Notes: generated by a model not told the origin, from the letters alone. A stretch of 64,000 bases of DNA from Atopobiaceae bacterium (GCA_017545665.1 JAFWKQ010000074.1:1-64000); one strand, 5' to 3'. Shown: positions 30,147-39,528, counted from the stretch's first letter. Program-made: numbers and translations.

Positions 30147-30822
30147 GTTCGTCTGCACGCTTGTCTTCCAGCTTTCGGGTAATCCGATGCTTGGTCTTTC
30201 GCACCTTGTCCTCCAACCCCACCTCGGTGGGGGACTCGATGTTGTAGTGCAAGGAGAGGCGCCGGGTTACGAGCACGGCGACGACGGTTATTGCGGCTGC
30301 GACCTCTGGGTTCAGATTGGCGTAGTGCGCGCACAGGTAGTAGCAAATCGATCCGGCGAGCGCAGAGATTGCATAGAAGTTGGATTTCTTGAACACGTGC
30401 GGGACTTCGCCAAGAAATACATCGCGTAGCATGCCGCCGCCAACACCGGTGATAATGCCCATAAGGATCGTGGCGCTGCCATGCAACCCATAGGCAAGCG
30501 CCTTGCTTGCCCCCGCCACGACGAACAGCGCAACCGACAGGATGTCTACCCACTCATAGAGAGTTGGGTAGCGCTTAACGAGGCTCGGAAAGAGAAACCC
30601 CACAAGACCCGTAAGTACACAAAGGATGATAGGCCAGCGTGAGTTAAGCGCATATACGTCGCCCGTCTGCATGATGGCGTCGCGCAGAAGGCCGCCGCCA
30701 AGCGCACAGATGATGCACATGCCCACATAGCCAACAAGGTCGAGTTTGCGCTCCTGGGCCACGAGCACGCCCGCAAGCGCGCCAACCACAACAGCCGCCA
30801 AATCAAGCCACGCGTGAATCAT
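30130..30822 (-). CDS. TRIC-type cation channel family protein (UPF0126)
   Basis: 230 residues with the start at 30822 after GGTGAG. It is built of two repeats of three helices, each with the glycine signature: ALGGGLLRDAIM near residue 43 and GVGGGMLRDVFLGEVPHVF near 127, as in bacterial TRIC potassium channels. A basic tail follows (TRRLSLHYN...). The last residues, QKADK, come from the repeat element, so the C-terminus has probably been extended by it. Confidence 0.88.
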   Translation of the reverse strand: MIHAWLDLAAVVVGALAGVLVAQERKLDLVGYVGMCIICALGGGLLRDAIMQTGDVYALNSRWPIILCVLTGLVGFLFPSLVKRYPTLYEWVDILSVALFVVAGASKALAYGLHGSATILMGIITGVGGGMLRDVFLGEVPHVFKKSNFYAISALAGSICYYLCAHYANLNPEVAAAITVVAVLVTRRLSLHYNIESPTEVGLEDKVRKTKHRITRKLEDKRADEQKADK

Positions 30823-31290
30823 CGTATTTCTCACCCAGCTTCCGCACGTTCGAGCGCGTAGTGATTATAGACGTACATGCGAGGGGCAATTACGTTTACG
30901 TCGCTGTTGTGGAGCATGTCCATATGTTTAGGACATCTTGTTCCAGCGGTGGCGCTTGTCTGACAAAGGATGGCGTTAAACCGAAAAACAATGCCGCTTG
31001 CCGAGTCGCCTCAAGGCCGCCGTGGGTGTATCTCCAAGAAATACGGTAACCAGCAATACAACTTTTTAAATAATCGATTATCAGGCAAAAGAGAGCCAAC
31101 GCGCTCACTCCTAATACGTCTGCGGAATCGATATCACGTACGTTCAAATGCGCGTTTAGCAAATGTGACGAGTGATGGCCTTGTACGAAAACGTGCTGGA
31201 TTCGCAACGGCTTAGCGTCTTAAACGCTTCTCGGTGTGAACCAAGAAGACAAAAACGCTGACCGATTGCCAAAAAAACGTGATTTTTATG
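30823..31290. other. Gene-free region upstream of the mannose PTS promoter
   Basis: About 470 bases of lower GC content. No open frame shows a plausible start and protein-like composition. It probably carries regulatory sites for the PTS operon and the divergent TRIC-type gene. Confidence 0.4.
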
Positions 31291-31320
31291 TTTACAAACC
31301 GTTTCAAAAGAGGCTACAAT
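31291..31320 (+). promoter_or_regulatory. Promoter of the mannose PTS operon with operator-like spacer
   Basis: TTTACA at 31291-31296 and TACAAT at 31315-31320 are 18 bases apart. The spacer contains AAACCGTTTCA, which resembles LacI/CcpA-type operator half sites but does not fit the cre consensus fully. A leader of about 90 bases with an AAAGGAGGG site follows. Confidence 0.6.
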
Positions 31321-31414
31321 CATGCTTTGTGTAGGGCTTATGGAGGCCCGGGGGTTCGGAAGCCGTGAATCCGTTCCCTCAAACGTACACGGAAAGTAGT
31401 AAAGGAGGGAACAT

Positions 31415-32422
31415 ATGGTAAGTATCGTCCTTGCAAGCCATGGTGCGTTTGCCGAGGGCATCAAGCAGTCTGGCCAGATGATTTTTGGGCCGCAAGAGGC
31501 TGTTGAGGCTGTCGTGCTCACGCCGGAGATGGGGCCGGAGGACCTGCGAGCCAAACTGCTCGACGCCATCTCGACGTTCGAGAACCAGAAGGAAGTGCTC
31601 TTCCTCGTAGACCTGTGGGGTGGCACCCCGTTCAACCAGGTCAGCCTGCTCCTTGAGGAGCCGGGTCACGAGAACTGGGTTGCGGTCACGGGCCTCAACC
31701 TGCCTATGCTCGTTGCAGCATACGGCGAGCGTCTTGGTGATGTTGACTCTGCAGCCGACATCGCGAAGGCAATCTTCCCCGAGGCTCAGGGTGGCGTAAA
31801 GATCAAGCCCGAGGACATCCAGCCCGCTAGCGCCGCTGCTCCCGCAGCCGCTGCTCCCGCAGCCGCTCCGGTTGGCGCCATCCCGCCGGGAACCGTTCTT
31901 GGCGACGGCCACATCAAGATCGCATTTGCCCGTATCGACACGCGCCTGCTTCACGGTCAGGTAGCTACTACCGTCACGAAGATGGTCAATCCCGACCGCA
32001 TTATCGTGTGCTCCGATGACGTGTCACACGACGATCTGCGCAAGTCCATGATCGTGCAGGCAGCACCTCCCGGAGTAAAGGTGCACGTTGTGCCCATCTC
32101 CAAGATCATCGAGGTCTCCAAGGACGTTCGCTTTGGCGACACCAAGGCGATGCTGTTGTTTGAGACCCCTCAGGACCTGCTGCGCGCGCTCGAGGGCGGC
32201 GTGGACATCAAAGAGGTCAACCTCGGTTCCATGGCTCACTCGCAGGGCAAGGTCGTTGTCACCAACGCCGTGGCAATGGATCGGGCTGACGTGGAGTGCA
32301 TCGAGAAGATCGCATCCATGGGCGTTAAGTTCGACGTCCGTAAGGTTCCGGCCGACAACCCCGAGAACTTTGAGGCCATCATGAAGAAGGCCAAGTCCGA
32401 GCTTGCGGCTCAAGGCCAATAG
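31415..32422 (+). CDS. manX: Mannose-family PTS EIIAB fusion
   Basis: 335 residues. The EIIA domain (1-130) begins VSIVLASHGAFAEG with the phospho-His at residue 9. An Ala/Pro-rich linker (about 135-160) leads to EIIB, where ARIDTRLLHGQVAT has the phospho-His at 180. It passes phosphate from HPr to the incoming sugar. First gene of an EIIAB-EIIC-EIID operon. Confidence 0.95.
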   Translation: MVSIVLASHGAFAEGIKQSGQMIFGPQEAVEAVVLTPEMGPEDLRAKLLDAISTFENQKEVLFLVDLWGGTPFNQVSLLLEEPGHENWVAVTGLNLPMLVAAYGERLGDVDSAADIAKAIFPEAQGGVKIKPEDIQPASAAAPAAAAPAAAPVGAIPPGTVLGDGHIKIAFARIDTRLLHGQVATTVTKMVNPDRIIVCSDDVSHDDLRKSMIVQAAPPGVKVHVVPISKIIEVSKDVRFGDTKAMLLFETPQDLLRALEGGVDIKEVNLGSMAHSQGKVVVTNAVAMDRADVECIEKIASMGVKFDVRKVPADNPENFEAIMKKAKSELAAQGQ

Positions 32423-32438
32423 AAGGAGGTAGAAACAA

Positions 32439-33257
32439 ATGGGAGGAATCTCTATAGTCTTGGTCGTCCTGGTGGCCTTCCTTGCTGGTATGGAAGGCAT
32501 TTTGGACGAGTTCCAGTTCCACCAGCCGCTGGTGGCCTGCACCCTTATCGGTATCGTTACGGGACATCCCACTGAGGGCATCATGCTCGGTGGCTCCCTG
32601 CAGATGATCGCCCTTGGTTGGGCAAACGTTGGCGCAGCCGTAGCCCCCGACGCAGCACTCGCTTCCGTGGCATCGGCCATCATCATGGTCAAGGGCCTCG
32701 GTGAGGGCAGCTCAGTTGACCCCAAGGTTGCCATCGATGCTGCTATCGCAATGGCAGTTCCTCTGTCGGTTGCCGGCCTCTTCCTTACGATGCTTTGCCG
32801 TACCATCGCTATCCCGATGGTCCACTTCATGGACGCAGCCGCCGAGAAGGCTAACTTCCGCGGCGTAGAGCTCTGGCAGATTCTGGCCATCTGCCTGCAG
32901 GGTGTTCGTATCGCCATCCCCGCGGCCATGCTGTGCATGGTTCCTGCTGATGCCGTTACCGCTATGCTCCAGGCAATGCCTGAGTGGCTCTCCGGCGGCA
33001 TGGGCGTCGGCGGCGGCATGGTAGCTGCAGTTGGTTACGCAATGGTTATCAACATGATGGCGACCAACGAGGTCTGGCCGTTCTTCGTCCTCGGCTTCGT
33101 CCTCGCTGCTCTTGGTGAGCTCACGCTCATCGCACTCGGCGCTCTTGGCGTTGCTCTTGCGCTTATCTACATTGGCCTCAAGGAGCTCGCAAAGCAGGGC
33201 GGCGGCGCAGGCGGCGGCTCTGGCGATCCGCTCGGCGACATTCTGAACGACTACTAA
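32439..33257 (+). CDS. manY: Mannose-family PTS EIIC permease subunit
   Basis: 272 residues, hydrophobic, with family segments LVACTLIGIVTGHPTEGIMLGGSLQMIALGW and a Gly-rich C-terminus (GGGAGGGSGDPLG). It starts 16 bases after the EIIAB stop, with AGAAGGAGG. With EIID it forms the sugar channel. The Gly-rich extension is unusual. Confidence 0.95.
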   Translation: MGGISIVLVVLVAFLAGMEGILDEFQFHQPLVACTLIGIVTGHPTEGIMLGGSLQMIALGWANVGAAVAPDAALASVASAIIMVKGLGEGSSVDPKVAIDAAIAMAVPLSVAGLFLTMLCRTIAIPMVHFMDAAAEKANFRGVELWQILAICLQGVRIAIPAAMLCMVPADAVTAMLQAMPEWLSGGMGVGGGMVAAVGYAMVINMMATNEVWPFFVLGFVLAALGELTLIALGALGVALALIYIGLKELAKQGGGAGGGSGDPLGDILNDY

Positions 33258-33280
33258 GCCGATAAGGAGAGTGATACAAA

Positions 33281-34195
33281 ATGGCAGAAATCAAGCTTGA
33301 TAAGAAAGACCGCATGGCGGTCGCATGGCGCCACCAGTTCCTGCAGGGTTCTTGGAACTACGAGCGTATGCAGAACGGCGGTTGGTGCTACGCCATGATC
33401 CCCGCCATCAAGAAGCTCTACTCCAGCAAGGAGGAGCAGGCGGCGGCGTTGAAGCGTCACCTTGAGTTTTACAACACGCACCCTTACGTGTCCGCTCCGG
33501 TTATCGGCGTAACGCTGGCACTGGAGGAGGAGCGCGCAAACGGTGCTCCCGTTGAGGATCAGGCCATCCAGGGCGTCAAGGTTGGTATGATGGGCCCGCT
33601 GGCCGGCGTCGGCGACCCTGTGTTCTGGTTCACCGTGCGCCCGATCCTTGGTGCTCTTGGTGCCTCCATGGCGCTGAGCGGCTCCATCATCGGCCCGCTG
33701 CTGTTCTTCCTGGCATGGAACATCATCCGCATGGCCTTCCTGTGGTACACCCAGGAGTTCGGCTACAACGTGGGTACCTCCATTGCTAAGGACCTCTCTG
33801 GTGGCCTTCTGGGCAAGATCACCGAGGGCGCTTCCATCCTTGGTATGTTTATCATCGGCGCACTGGTACAGCGCTGGGTATCCATCACCTTTACGCCGGT
33901 TGTCTCTGTAGTCGAGCAGTCGGAAGGCGCCTACATCGACTGGGCTGCCCTGCCTGGTGGCGCCGAGGGAATCAAGAGCGCTCTTGAGCAGTATTCCGTG
34001 CTTGGCCCCACTGGCCTTAACGTTGAGAAGGTCACAACGCTTCAGGGCAACCTGGACCAGCTCATTCCTGGTCTGGCCGCGGTGGGCCTCACGCTTCTGT
34101 GCTGCTTCTTGCTGAAGAAAGGCATTTCGCCGATCGTCATCATCCTCTGCCTCTTTGCAGTGGGTATCGCTGGCCGTTTCTTCGGATTCATGTAA
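33281..34195 (+). CDS. manZ: Mannose-family PTS EIID permease subunit
   Basis: 304 residues. Typical stretches are FLQGSWNYERMQNGGWCYAMIPAIKKLY, NTHPYVSAPVIGVTLALEE, MMGPLAGVGDPVFWFTVRPI and a hydrophobic C-terminus. Follows EIIC by 23 bases. Confidence 0.95.
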   Translation: MAEIKLDKKDRMAVAWRHQFLQGSWNYERMQNGGWCYAMIPAIKKLYSSKEEQAAALKRHLEFYNTHPYVSAPVIGVTLALEEERANGAPVEDQAIQGVKVGMMGPLAGVGDPVFWFTVRPILGALGASMALSGSIIGPLLFFLAWNIIRMAFLWYTQEFGYNVGTSIAKDLSGGLLGKITEGASILGMFIIGALVQRWVSITFTPVVSVVEQSEGAYIDWAALPGGAEGIKSALEQYSVLGPTGLNVEKVTTLQGNLDQLIPGLAAVGLTLLCCFLLKKGISPIVIILCLFAVGIAGRFFGFM

Positions 34196-34217
34196 GATGT
34201 AGTACGCATTGGCGTAC

Positions 34218-34255
34218 TGGGGGCATGCCTCTGCGAGGCGTGCCCCTTTTTTATT
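34218..34255 (+). terminator. Rho-independent terminator after EIID
   Basis: GGGGCATGCCTC and GAGGCGTGCCCC pair around TGC and are followed by TTTTTT. It may attenuate rather than block transcription into the ManO-like gene. Confidence 0.88.
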
Positions 34256-34281
34256 GGGCGTACGAGGAAGGTGCCAACACT

Positions 34282-34686
34282 ATGGCTCAATCGCAAAACA
34301 CGAAGGTGGACCTTGCCATTAAGGCCACCTCGTTTTCCGGCATGGGGACCTATGGCGATGTGATGGTGGGGGATGTGGCGTTTGAGTTCTACAACGAGCG
34401 CAACCCAGAGGACTACATCCAAATACCTTGGAGCGAAATCGACTATGTGTCGGCCGAAGTCATAGCCAAGAGAAAAATTGTGCGGTTTGCCATCTTTGTC
34501 AAGCAGGGCGGACACTTTGACTTCTCCACACGCGACAACAAAAAGACGCTGCGCACCATGCGCGATTACTTGGGGGACGAGAAGCTCTTGCGTTCCCCAG
34601 GTGTAATCGACGTGCTTAAGGCTAGCTTTGTGAGCATTGGCAAGGGCGTGTCAAATTTGTTCCATCGCAACAAGGGGGATGAGTAA
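34282..34686 (+). CDS. manO: DUF956 / ManO family protein
   Basis: 134 residues. AIKATSFSGMGTYGDVMVGDVAFEFYNERNPEDYIQIPWSEIDYV is split here for naming only; the family opening is TSFSGMGTYGDVMVGD and the core IPWSEIDYV. ManO proteins accompany mannose PTS operons in Firmicutes and are thought to modulate them. GAGGAAGG precedes the start. It overlaps the next start by one base. Confidence 0.85.
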   Translation: MAQSQNTKVDLAIKATSFSGMGTYGDVMVGDVAFEFYNERNPEDYIQIPWSEIDYVSAEVIAKRKIVRFAIFVKQGGHFDFSTRDNKKTLRTMRDYLGDEKLLRSPGVIDVLKASFVSIGKGVSNLFHRNKGDE

Positions 34687-35183
34687 TGGATTCAAACCAG
34701 CTGGTGGCTACCGGGTTTGGTATCGCAAGCCTAGGAATCGTTGTCGCGATTGTGCTTGTCTTCTACGCGCTGTTTGTTGTGGCCAATTGGCGTATGTTTA
34801 CCAAGGCAGGCGAGAAGGGGTGGAAGTCCCTGATCCCCATCTACTCGGACTACACGTTGTTCAAGCTTGTATGGAATACCAAAAGCTTTTGGATTTACGT
34901 CGCAATGTGCCTCGTCTGCATAATTGCGATGGTCTTTAGCGGAAGCTATGTGATTTCGCCCGACGGCCAGTTGATGATCGCCGCAGGCGGAAACGCGGTG
35001 GTGGGTATCGTGTACAACATCGCCAGCATAGTCGTATTAGTGTACATGTCGCTCTTGGCCATAAACACTTCCCTGGCTTACGGTAAGGGAATGGTGTATG
35101 CCATTGGCTTGCTCCTGCTGCCCGGCATATTTAGGATGATATTAGGATTTGGTTCTGCGGAGTATCGAGGTCCTAGAGGATAG
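34686..35183 (+). CDS. DUF5684-type membrane protein
   Basis: 165 residues, about four membrane helices. AGEKGWKSLIPIYSDYTLFKLVW is the diagnostic loop; the shared core WKSLIPIY is what I recognise. Coupled to the ManO-like gene by TAATG. Function unknown. Confidence 0.75.
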   Translation: MDSNQLVATGFGIASLGIVVAIVLVFYALFVVANWRMFTKAGEKGWKSLIPIYSDYTLFKLVWNTKSFWIYVAMCLVCIIAMVFSGSYVISPDGQLMIAAGGNAVVGIVYNIASIVVLVYMSLLAINTSLAYGKGMVYAIGLLLLPGIFRMILGFGSAEYRGPRG

Positions 35184-35188
35184 TAAGA

Positions 35189-35225
35189 AAAGCTGACAAG
35201 TGACCTGTCACCTTGTCAGCTTTTT
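35189..35225. repeat. CTGACAAG palindrome between convergent genes
   Basis: AAAAGCTGACAAGTGACCTG then TCACCTTGTCAGCTTTTTC makes a 10-13 bp stem with T/A tracts on both sides. It should terminate in both directions. Confidence 0.88.
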
Positions 35226-35408
35226 CTATTGTCCTGAGACTTCAGTCCAGGTGTGCCCGCATTTGTTGCAGTACCACACCTTTATGGTGCGCCCAAGGCT
35301 GTCGGTGGTTGTTTGCTTGCATACCACGTCCTCGCTTCCGCACTGAGGGCAATCGGGCTCCAAGAGCCACTCGTCCAATCCGGTGCCGCTCATAACATCG
35401 TTTGCCAT
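35226..35408 (-). CDS. Small zinc-ribbon protein
   Basis: 60 residues. Four cysteines as CPQCGSEDV...YCNKCGHTW form a zinc ribbon resembling those of TFIIS or primase-like domains. Role unknown; possibly nucleic-acid binding. The PTS-operon side gene converges on it. Confidence 0.75.
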   Translation of the reverse strand: MANDVMSGTGLDEWLLEPDCPQCGSEDVVCKQTTTDSLGRTIKVWYCNKCGHTWTEVSGQ

Positions 35409-35576
35409 ACAGCCTCCCCATTTCAGAGAATACTACTTGCGTAATACCTATAATAGAGCGTTCTAACACAGAAAGATTGTGTGTTGGAAGATTCTGTGTC
35501 TTTTGTCGGCTATACTATCCTGTGCAGCATGCGAGTAGATGCATGTGGCAGTTGTTACCAGACATTGGAGGATTCG

Positions 35577-35774
35577 ATGAATCTTGGCCCTATGGAAATC
35601 GTGGTCATCCTTGTGGTCGTTCTGCTTATCTTTGGCCCCAAAAACCTTCCTAAACTCGGTTCTGCCGTGGGAAAGACGGTTAAGAACGTTCGCGAAGGCA
35701 TGGATGGTGCCGAGGATGAGGAAAAGGACGAGCCCAACGACAAAGGGGATGCGTCCGAAAAGGAATCTGAATAG
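35577..35774 (+). CDS. tatA: Sec-independent translocase protein TatA/E
   Basis: 65 residues. The start at 35577 follows TTGGAGG. One N-terminal helix (MNLGPMEIVVILVVVLLIFGP), the FGPKNLPKLGSAVGKTVKNVREG hinge and amphipathic helix, and an acidic tail are all typical. TatC is not in the window. Confidence 0.9.
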   Translation: MNLGPMEIVVILVVVLLIFGPKNLPKLGSAVGKTVKNVREGMDGAEDEEKDEPNDKGDASEKESE

Positions 35775-35829
35775 ACGTGTTATGGAGGGGCGCGAAGTCG
35801 CTTCTCAATGCTAGATTGGTAGGGTAAGT

Positions 35830-36339
35830 ATGGCGGAGAGCAGACAGACCATTACCGCGGCAGGCCGCAAAAAGTATGAGGAGGAGCTCTATACGCGCGA
35901 ACACGAGACGCGCGAAGAGATTAACAAGCGTCTCCAAGAGGCAAGGGAGTTCGGTGACCTTTCCGAGAACGCCGAATACGATGCGGCGCGCGAGGAACAG
36001 AGTGCAAACGAGTCGCGCATCAACGTTCTTAAGCAAATTCTCGCTACAGCACAGGTTGCGGATGCATCTGCCATAAACACGGCAGACCTTACGGTTGCCG
36101 TGGGCACCGAGGTGGAGCTTGAGGATGCTTCGGGAAGGCGCGTTACCTTCTCGCTCGTGGGCACCACCGAGACGAACTCGCTCCTTAACCAAATTTCCAA
36201 CGAGTCACCCGCGGGGGAGGCCCTGATCGGCCATCGGTCGGGAGACTCCATATCGTTTATGCTGCCCTCCGGCAAGATGGCGTCGTATCGGATTGTGGGA
36301 GTAAAGATCGTAAACGAGGGCCAAGACGCTGACGAATAA
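35830..36339 (+). CDS. greA: Transcription elongation factor GreA
   Basis: 169 residues. An N-terminal coiled coil (AAGRKKYEEELYTREHETREEINKRLQEAREFGDLSENAEYDAAREEQ region) carries the acidic tip DLSENAEYDAA; the C-terminal FKBP-like domain ends with the ALIGHRSGDSI segment. It rescues backtracked RNA polymerase. Upstream of lysS, a common arrangement. Confidence 0.95.
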   Translation: MAESRQTITAAGRKKYEEELYTREHETREEINKRLQEAREFGDLSENAEYDAAREEQSANESRINVLKQILATAQVADASAINTADLTVAVGTEVELEDASGRRVTFSLVGTTETNSLLNQISNESPAGEALIGHRSGDSISFMLPSGKMASYRIVGVKIVNEGQDADE

Positions 36340-36354
36340 AGGGCATTAGGAAGA

Positions 36355-36412
36355 TTCGAAAAGGGGTCACCACTTTCGTGGTATGTGTTACGAAAGGGGT
36401 GGCCCCTTTGTA
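36355..36412 (+). terminator. Hairpin between greA and lysS
   Basis: AAAAGGGGTCACCACTTTCG and CGAAAGGGGTGGCCCCTTT pair over about 18 bp with one bulge. T-rich sequence follows. May terminate greA or attenuate lysS. Confidence 0.75.
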
Positions 36413-36432
36413 ACGTTTTGTGGAGAGGCACC

Positions 36433-38574
36433 ATGGCAGACAACACATCTGTAAACACCAACGACGAGCGCGCAATGCGCCGAGCCAAGCGGCAGACGCT
36501 CATAGATGCGGGCGTGGATCCCTACCCCATAGCGTCCACCGTAACGACGCACGTGTGTGACCTCGCATCCACCTACGCCAACTTGGAGGCTGGCGGTATG
36601 GGGCCTGAGGACGAGGTCTATTATCTTGCGGGGCGGATTCGTGGCTATCGCGGGCATGGAAAACTGCTCTTCATCGACCTTGAGGATCGGTCTGGACAAA
36701 TTCAGCTTTTCTGCCGGGTGAACAACCTCGAGTCGGATGTGTGGGAGCTCGCGCATCAACTGGATGTGGGCGACATCGTGGAGGCCCGGGGTACCATTAT
36801 GCGCACCAAGCGCGGAGAGCTCTCGCTTATGGTTTCGGGCTTGCGGCTACTCTCCAAATCGCTGCGGCCCCTTCCCGAGAAGTTCCATGGGCTTTCGGAT
36901 CGCGAGATGCGATATAGGCAGCGCTACGTGGATCTTATTATGAATCCCGAGGTTAAGGACACGTTCGTAAACCGCTCGCGCATTATATCGGCGATTCGTC
37001 GCTACATGGAGGACCAAGGTTACCTTGAGGTAGAGACGCCCATTTTGCAGGAGACGTTGGGTGGCGCCAATGCCAAGCCCTTTACCACGCACTTCAACGT
37101 GCTCGACCAGGATTGCTATCTGCGCATTGCTACCGAGCTGCACCTCAAGCGCTGCCTTGTGGGCGGACTCGAGCGCGTGTTTGAGGTGGGCCGGCAGTTC
37201 CGCAACGAGGGCATGGACCTCACGCACAACCCGGAGTTCACGTCCATGGAGGCGTACTGCGCCTATTCCGACCTGCAGGGCATGAAGGAACTTTCCGAGG
37301 GACTTTTCCAAGCTTGCGCCGCGGCGATTGGAAAGGACAACACGATTGAGTATCAGGGGCAGACGGTCGATCTTTCCAGCCCCTGGCGCTCCGCTCCCAT
37401 GCATGAGCTGGTGAGCGAGGCCGTGGGCGAAGAAGTGAGCATCGATACCCCCGTTGAGCGCCTGCGCGAGCTTATGGATGCCAATGGACTCGAGTGGGAT
37501 GCAGACTGGGGCGCCGGCAAGCTCATATTTGAGCTGTATGACGAGCTGTGCGAGAAGGCCATCGTTAACCCCACATTTGTGTGCGACTATCCCGTGGAGG
37601 TCAGTCCGCTTGCCAAGCGCAAGGCGGACGACCCGCGGCTTACCGATCGCTTTGAGCTGGTTGTATGTGGCAAGGAGTATGCCAATGCGTTTAGCGAGCT
37701 CAATGACCCCGTGGATCAAGAGGGACGCTTTGCCGCGCAGGTAGAGGCCAAGGCCGCGGGTGACGACGAGGCCATGGAGTACGATTACGACTATGTGCGT
37801 GCTCTCGAGTACGGTATGCCGCCTGCCGGTGGCATTGGCTTTGGCGTGGACCGCATGATCATGCTGTTCTGTGACCAGCCTGCCATTCGTGACGTGCTTC
37901 TGTTCCCGCATCTGCGTCCCGAGCGCCGCGAGGGCGCGCCCAAGGGCGCCGGTTCGGCGGATAAGCCCCAGGCGGAGGCGGACAAGCTTGATCCTGGCAT
38001 CTCTCGCGAGGATGCGTTCGCCCTGCTGAAGAAATACAACAAGGACGAGTTCCACATTCGCCATGCACAGACGCTCGAGGGGCTCATGCGCTACTATGCG
38101 CAAAAGTATGACCCCGAGAACGTCGAGTTCTGGGGAATCGTGGGGTTGCTCCACGATTTGGACTGGGAGGAATGGCCCGATTCGGAGCAGCATACCGTTA
38201 AGACCGCCGAGCTCTTGGCCGAGGCGGGTGCGAATCCCGCTGTGGCGCGTGCCATCCAAACGCATAACTCCGACAACAACGAGGACTTGCCCAAGCCTGA
38301 GCACAAGATGGAGTGCGTGTTGTGGGCGTGCGACGAGCTGTCTGGGCTTATCCAGGCCGCGATCCTTATGCGCCCGAGTAAGTCCGTAATGGACTTCAAC
38401 GTTAAGTCGCTGCGCAAGAAGTACAAGGACAAGCGCTTTGCGGCCGGCTGCGATCGCGCACAGATTGCAAAGGGCGCTGAGCTGAATGGTATGGAGCTGG
38501 GCGAGCTGTTTGCCAGCGTGATTGAGGCCATGAAGGCCATCGCGCCCGACCGTGATACCTTTGGCAAGGAGTAA
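36433..38574 (+). CDS. lysS: Lysyl-tRNA synthetase (class II) fused to an HD-domain hydrolase
   Basis: 713 residues; a normal LysS is about 500. Residues 30-160 are the OB-fold anticodon domain. The class II core shows motif 2 (FRNEGMDLTHNPEFTSMEAY) and motif 3 (GIGFGVDRMIMLFCDQPAIRDVLLFP). A charged linker (about 500-525) leads to a C-terminal HD domain with LLHDLDWEEWP (HD at 574-575), the upstream His of FHIRHAQTLEGLMR, HTVKTAELL and IQTHNSD. This domain resembles HDIG hydrolases and appears in other Coriobacteriia (from memory). Why it is fused is unknown. GAGAGG precedes the ATG at 36433. Confidence 0.93.
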   Translation: MADNTSVNTNDERAMRRAKRQTLIDAGVDPYPIASTVTTHVCDLASTYANLEAGGMGPEDEVYYLAGRIRGYRGHGKLLFIDLEDRSGQIQLFCRVNNLESDVWELAHQLDVGDIVEARGTIMRTKRGELSLMVSGLRLLSKSLRPLPEKFHGLSDREMRYRQRYVDLIMNPEVKDTFVNRSRIISAIRRYMEDQGYLEVETPILQETLGGANAKPFTTHFNVLDQDCYLRIATELHLKRCLVGGLERVFEVGRQFRNEGMDLTHNPEFTSMEAYCAYSDLQGMKELSEGLFQACAAAIGKDNTIEYQGQTVDLSSPWRSAPMHELVSEAVGEEVSIDTPVERLRELMDANGLEWDADWGAGKLIFELYDELCEKAIVNPTFVCDYPVEVSPLAKRKADDPRLTDRFELVVCGKEYANAFSELNDPVDQEGRFAAQVEAKAAGDDEAMEYDYDYVRALEYGMPPAGGIGFGVDRMIMLFCDQPAIRDVLLFPHLRPERREGAPKGAGSADKPQAEADKLDPGISREDAFALLKKYNKDEFHIRHAQTLEGLMRYYAQKYDPENVEFWGIVGLLHDLDWEEWPDSEQHTVKTAELLAEAGANPAVARAIQTHNSDNNEDLPKPEHKMECVLWACDELSGLIQAAILMRPSKSVMDFNVKSLRKKYKDKRFAAGCDRAQIAKGAELNGMELGELFASVIEAMKAIAPDRDTFGKE

Positions 38575-38720
38575 GTGCCGAGTCTGACGCCGGGCCACTT
38601 TTCGGCCCGCGGACATCCCTGCCGTGCTCGCTCTTGGGGAGGGGCGCAAGGATGCGCACGGCGGGCAGCGCCGCCCCGTGCTCCAGGCCGGCGCGATGGC
38701 GCAAGGCCAGATATCAGGGT

Positions 38721-39486
38721 CTGCACGGTGACCGTCACCGTGATCGGGCGCGGCAACTACGCGGGGAGCAGGAGCGCCACGTTCCGCATCGTCGCCTCAT
38801 CCGTCTCCTACCGCACCCACGTGCAGAACGTGGGCTGGATGGGCTGGGCGAAGAACGGCGCCCAGGCCGGCACCGCCGGCTACAGCTACCGCCTGGAGGC
38901 CATCCAGGTCGTGCTGCGCCCCAAGGGCTCCGCTGCGCCGGGCTCCACCGCTAGCGCGTTCAGGCAGAGGGGCGCGTCCAATGCGAACCGGAACAACAAC
39001 AAAGCGGCTCGAACTGCGTACGATGCCCTGCTCCGGTCTCTCTACAAGAAGGGAATGGTCCACAAGCCTGCAAACTGCCGTTTTATGGATATCACGGGAG
39101 ATGGCATTGACGAGATGATTCTCAGCTGGTGACCTTCCGTTTACACGTATAAGAACGGCAAAGCCGTGCGGGTGGACAGCGGGTCGACGGGCAGCAACGC
39201 ATACGCGGGCGTATACAAGAGCAAGAGGGTCATTGTTCGCAGAGAGTTCGACCATGCGGGCTCTTATTCGGAGACCTATCTCCAATGGAATGGAAATGCG
39301 TTTGTGGCAGAGGCGACGATTTATGAGCTTTCGTCTGTCGCTAGGAGGTACTACCAAAATGCCAAGAGTTATTACTGGGTGCAGGGCAAAGGCGAGGTCT
39401 CGTCCTCAGTCGCAAAGCAATACGTGAGGAACCTCGTTGGCGGTACGTCGAGGACGGCTATTGGTTACCAGAAGTACTCGTTCTAG
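38721..39486 (+). pseudogene. Broken surface protein with a ChW repeat
   Basis: The frame enters in an Ig-like strand (VTVTVIGRGNYAGSRSATF) without a start codon or signal. It continues through a clear ChW (clostridial hydrophobic Trp) repeat: YRTHVQNVGWMGWAKNGAQA, then GYSYRLEAI. A calcium-loop-like DITGDGIDEMILSW follows. A TGA at 39130-39132 interrupts the frame, after which it resumes (PSVYTYKNGKAVRV) to a natural stop at 39486. So both a 5' truncation and a nonsense mutation are present. The intact ancestor would be a secreted adhesin or wall protein. Confidence 0.75.
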
Positions 39487-39528
39487 CGTGGGGAAGAGAT
39501 CGGGCTGTTTCGGCAGATCGGGAATCGC

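Noticed and set aside
31297-31314. CcpA cre site in the PTS promoter spacer
   Set aside because: AAACCGTTTCA fits only part of the cre consensus, so it is noted as operator-like only.
30044-35225. Composite transposon bounded by CTGACAAG repeats
   Set aside because: No transposase gene lies between the copies and no target duplication is visible.
36847-38649. 600-codon open frame antisense to lysS
   Set aside because: LysS motifs on the plus strand are unmistakable; the antisense frame is a by-product of high GC and codon bias.
39130-39132. TGA as a selenocysteine codon
   Set aside because: No cysteine-type active site context and the gene is also missing its 5' end, so a plain nonsense mutation is more likely.
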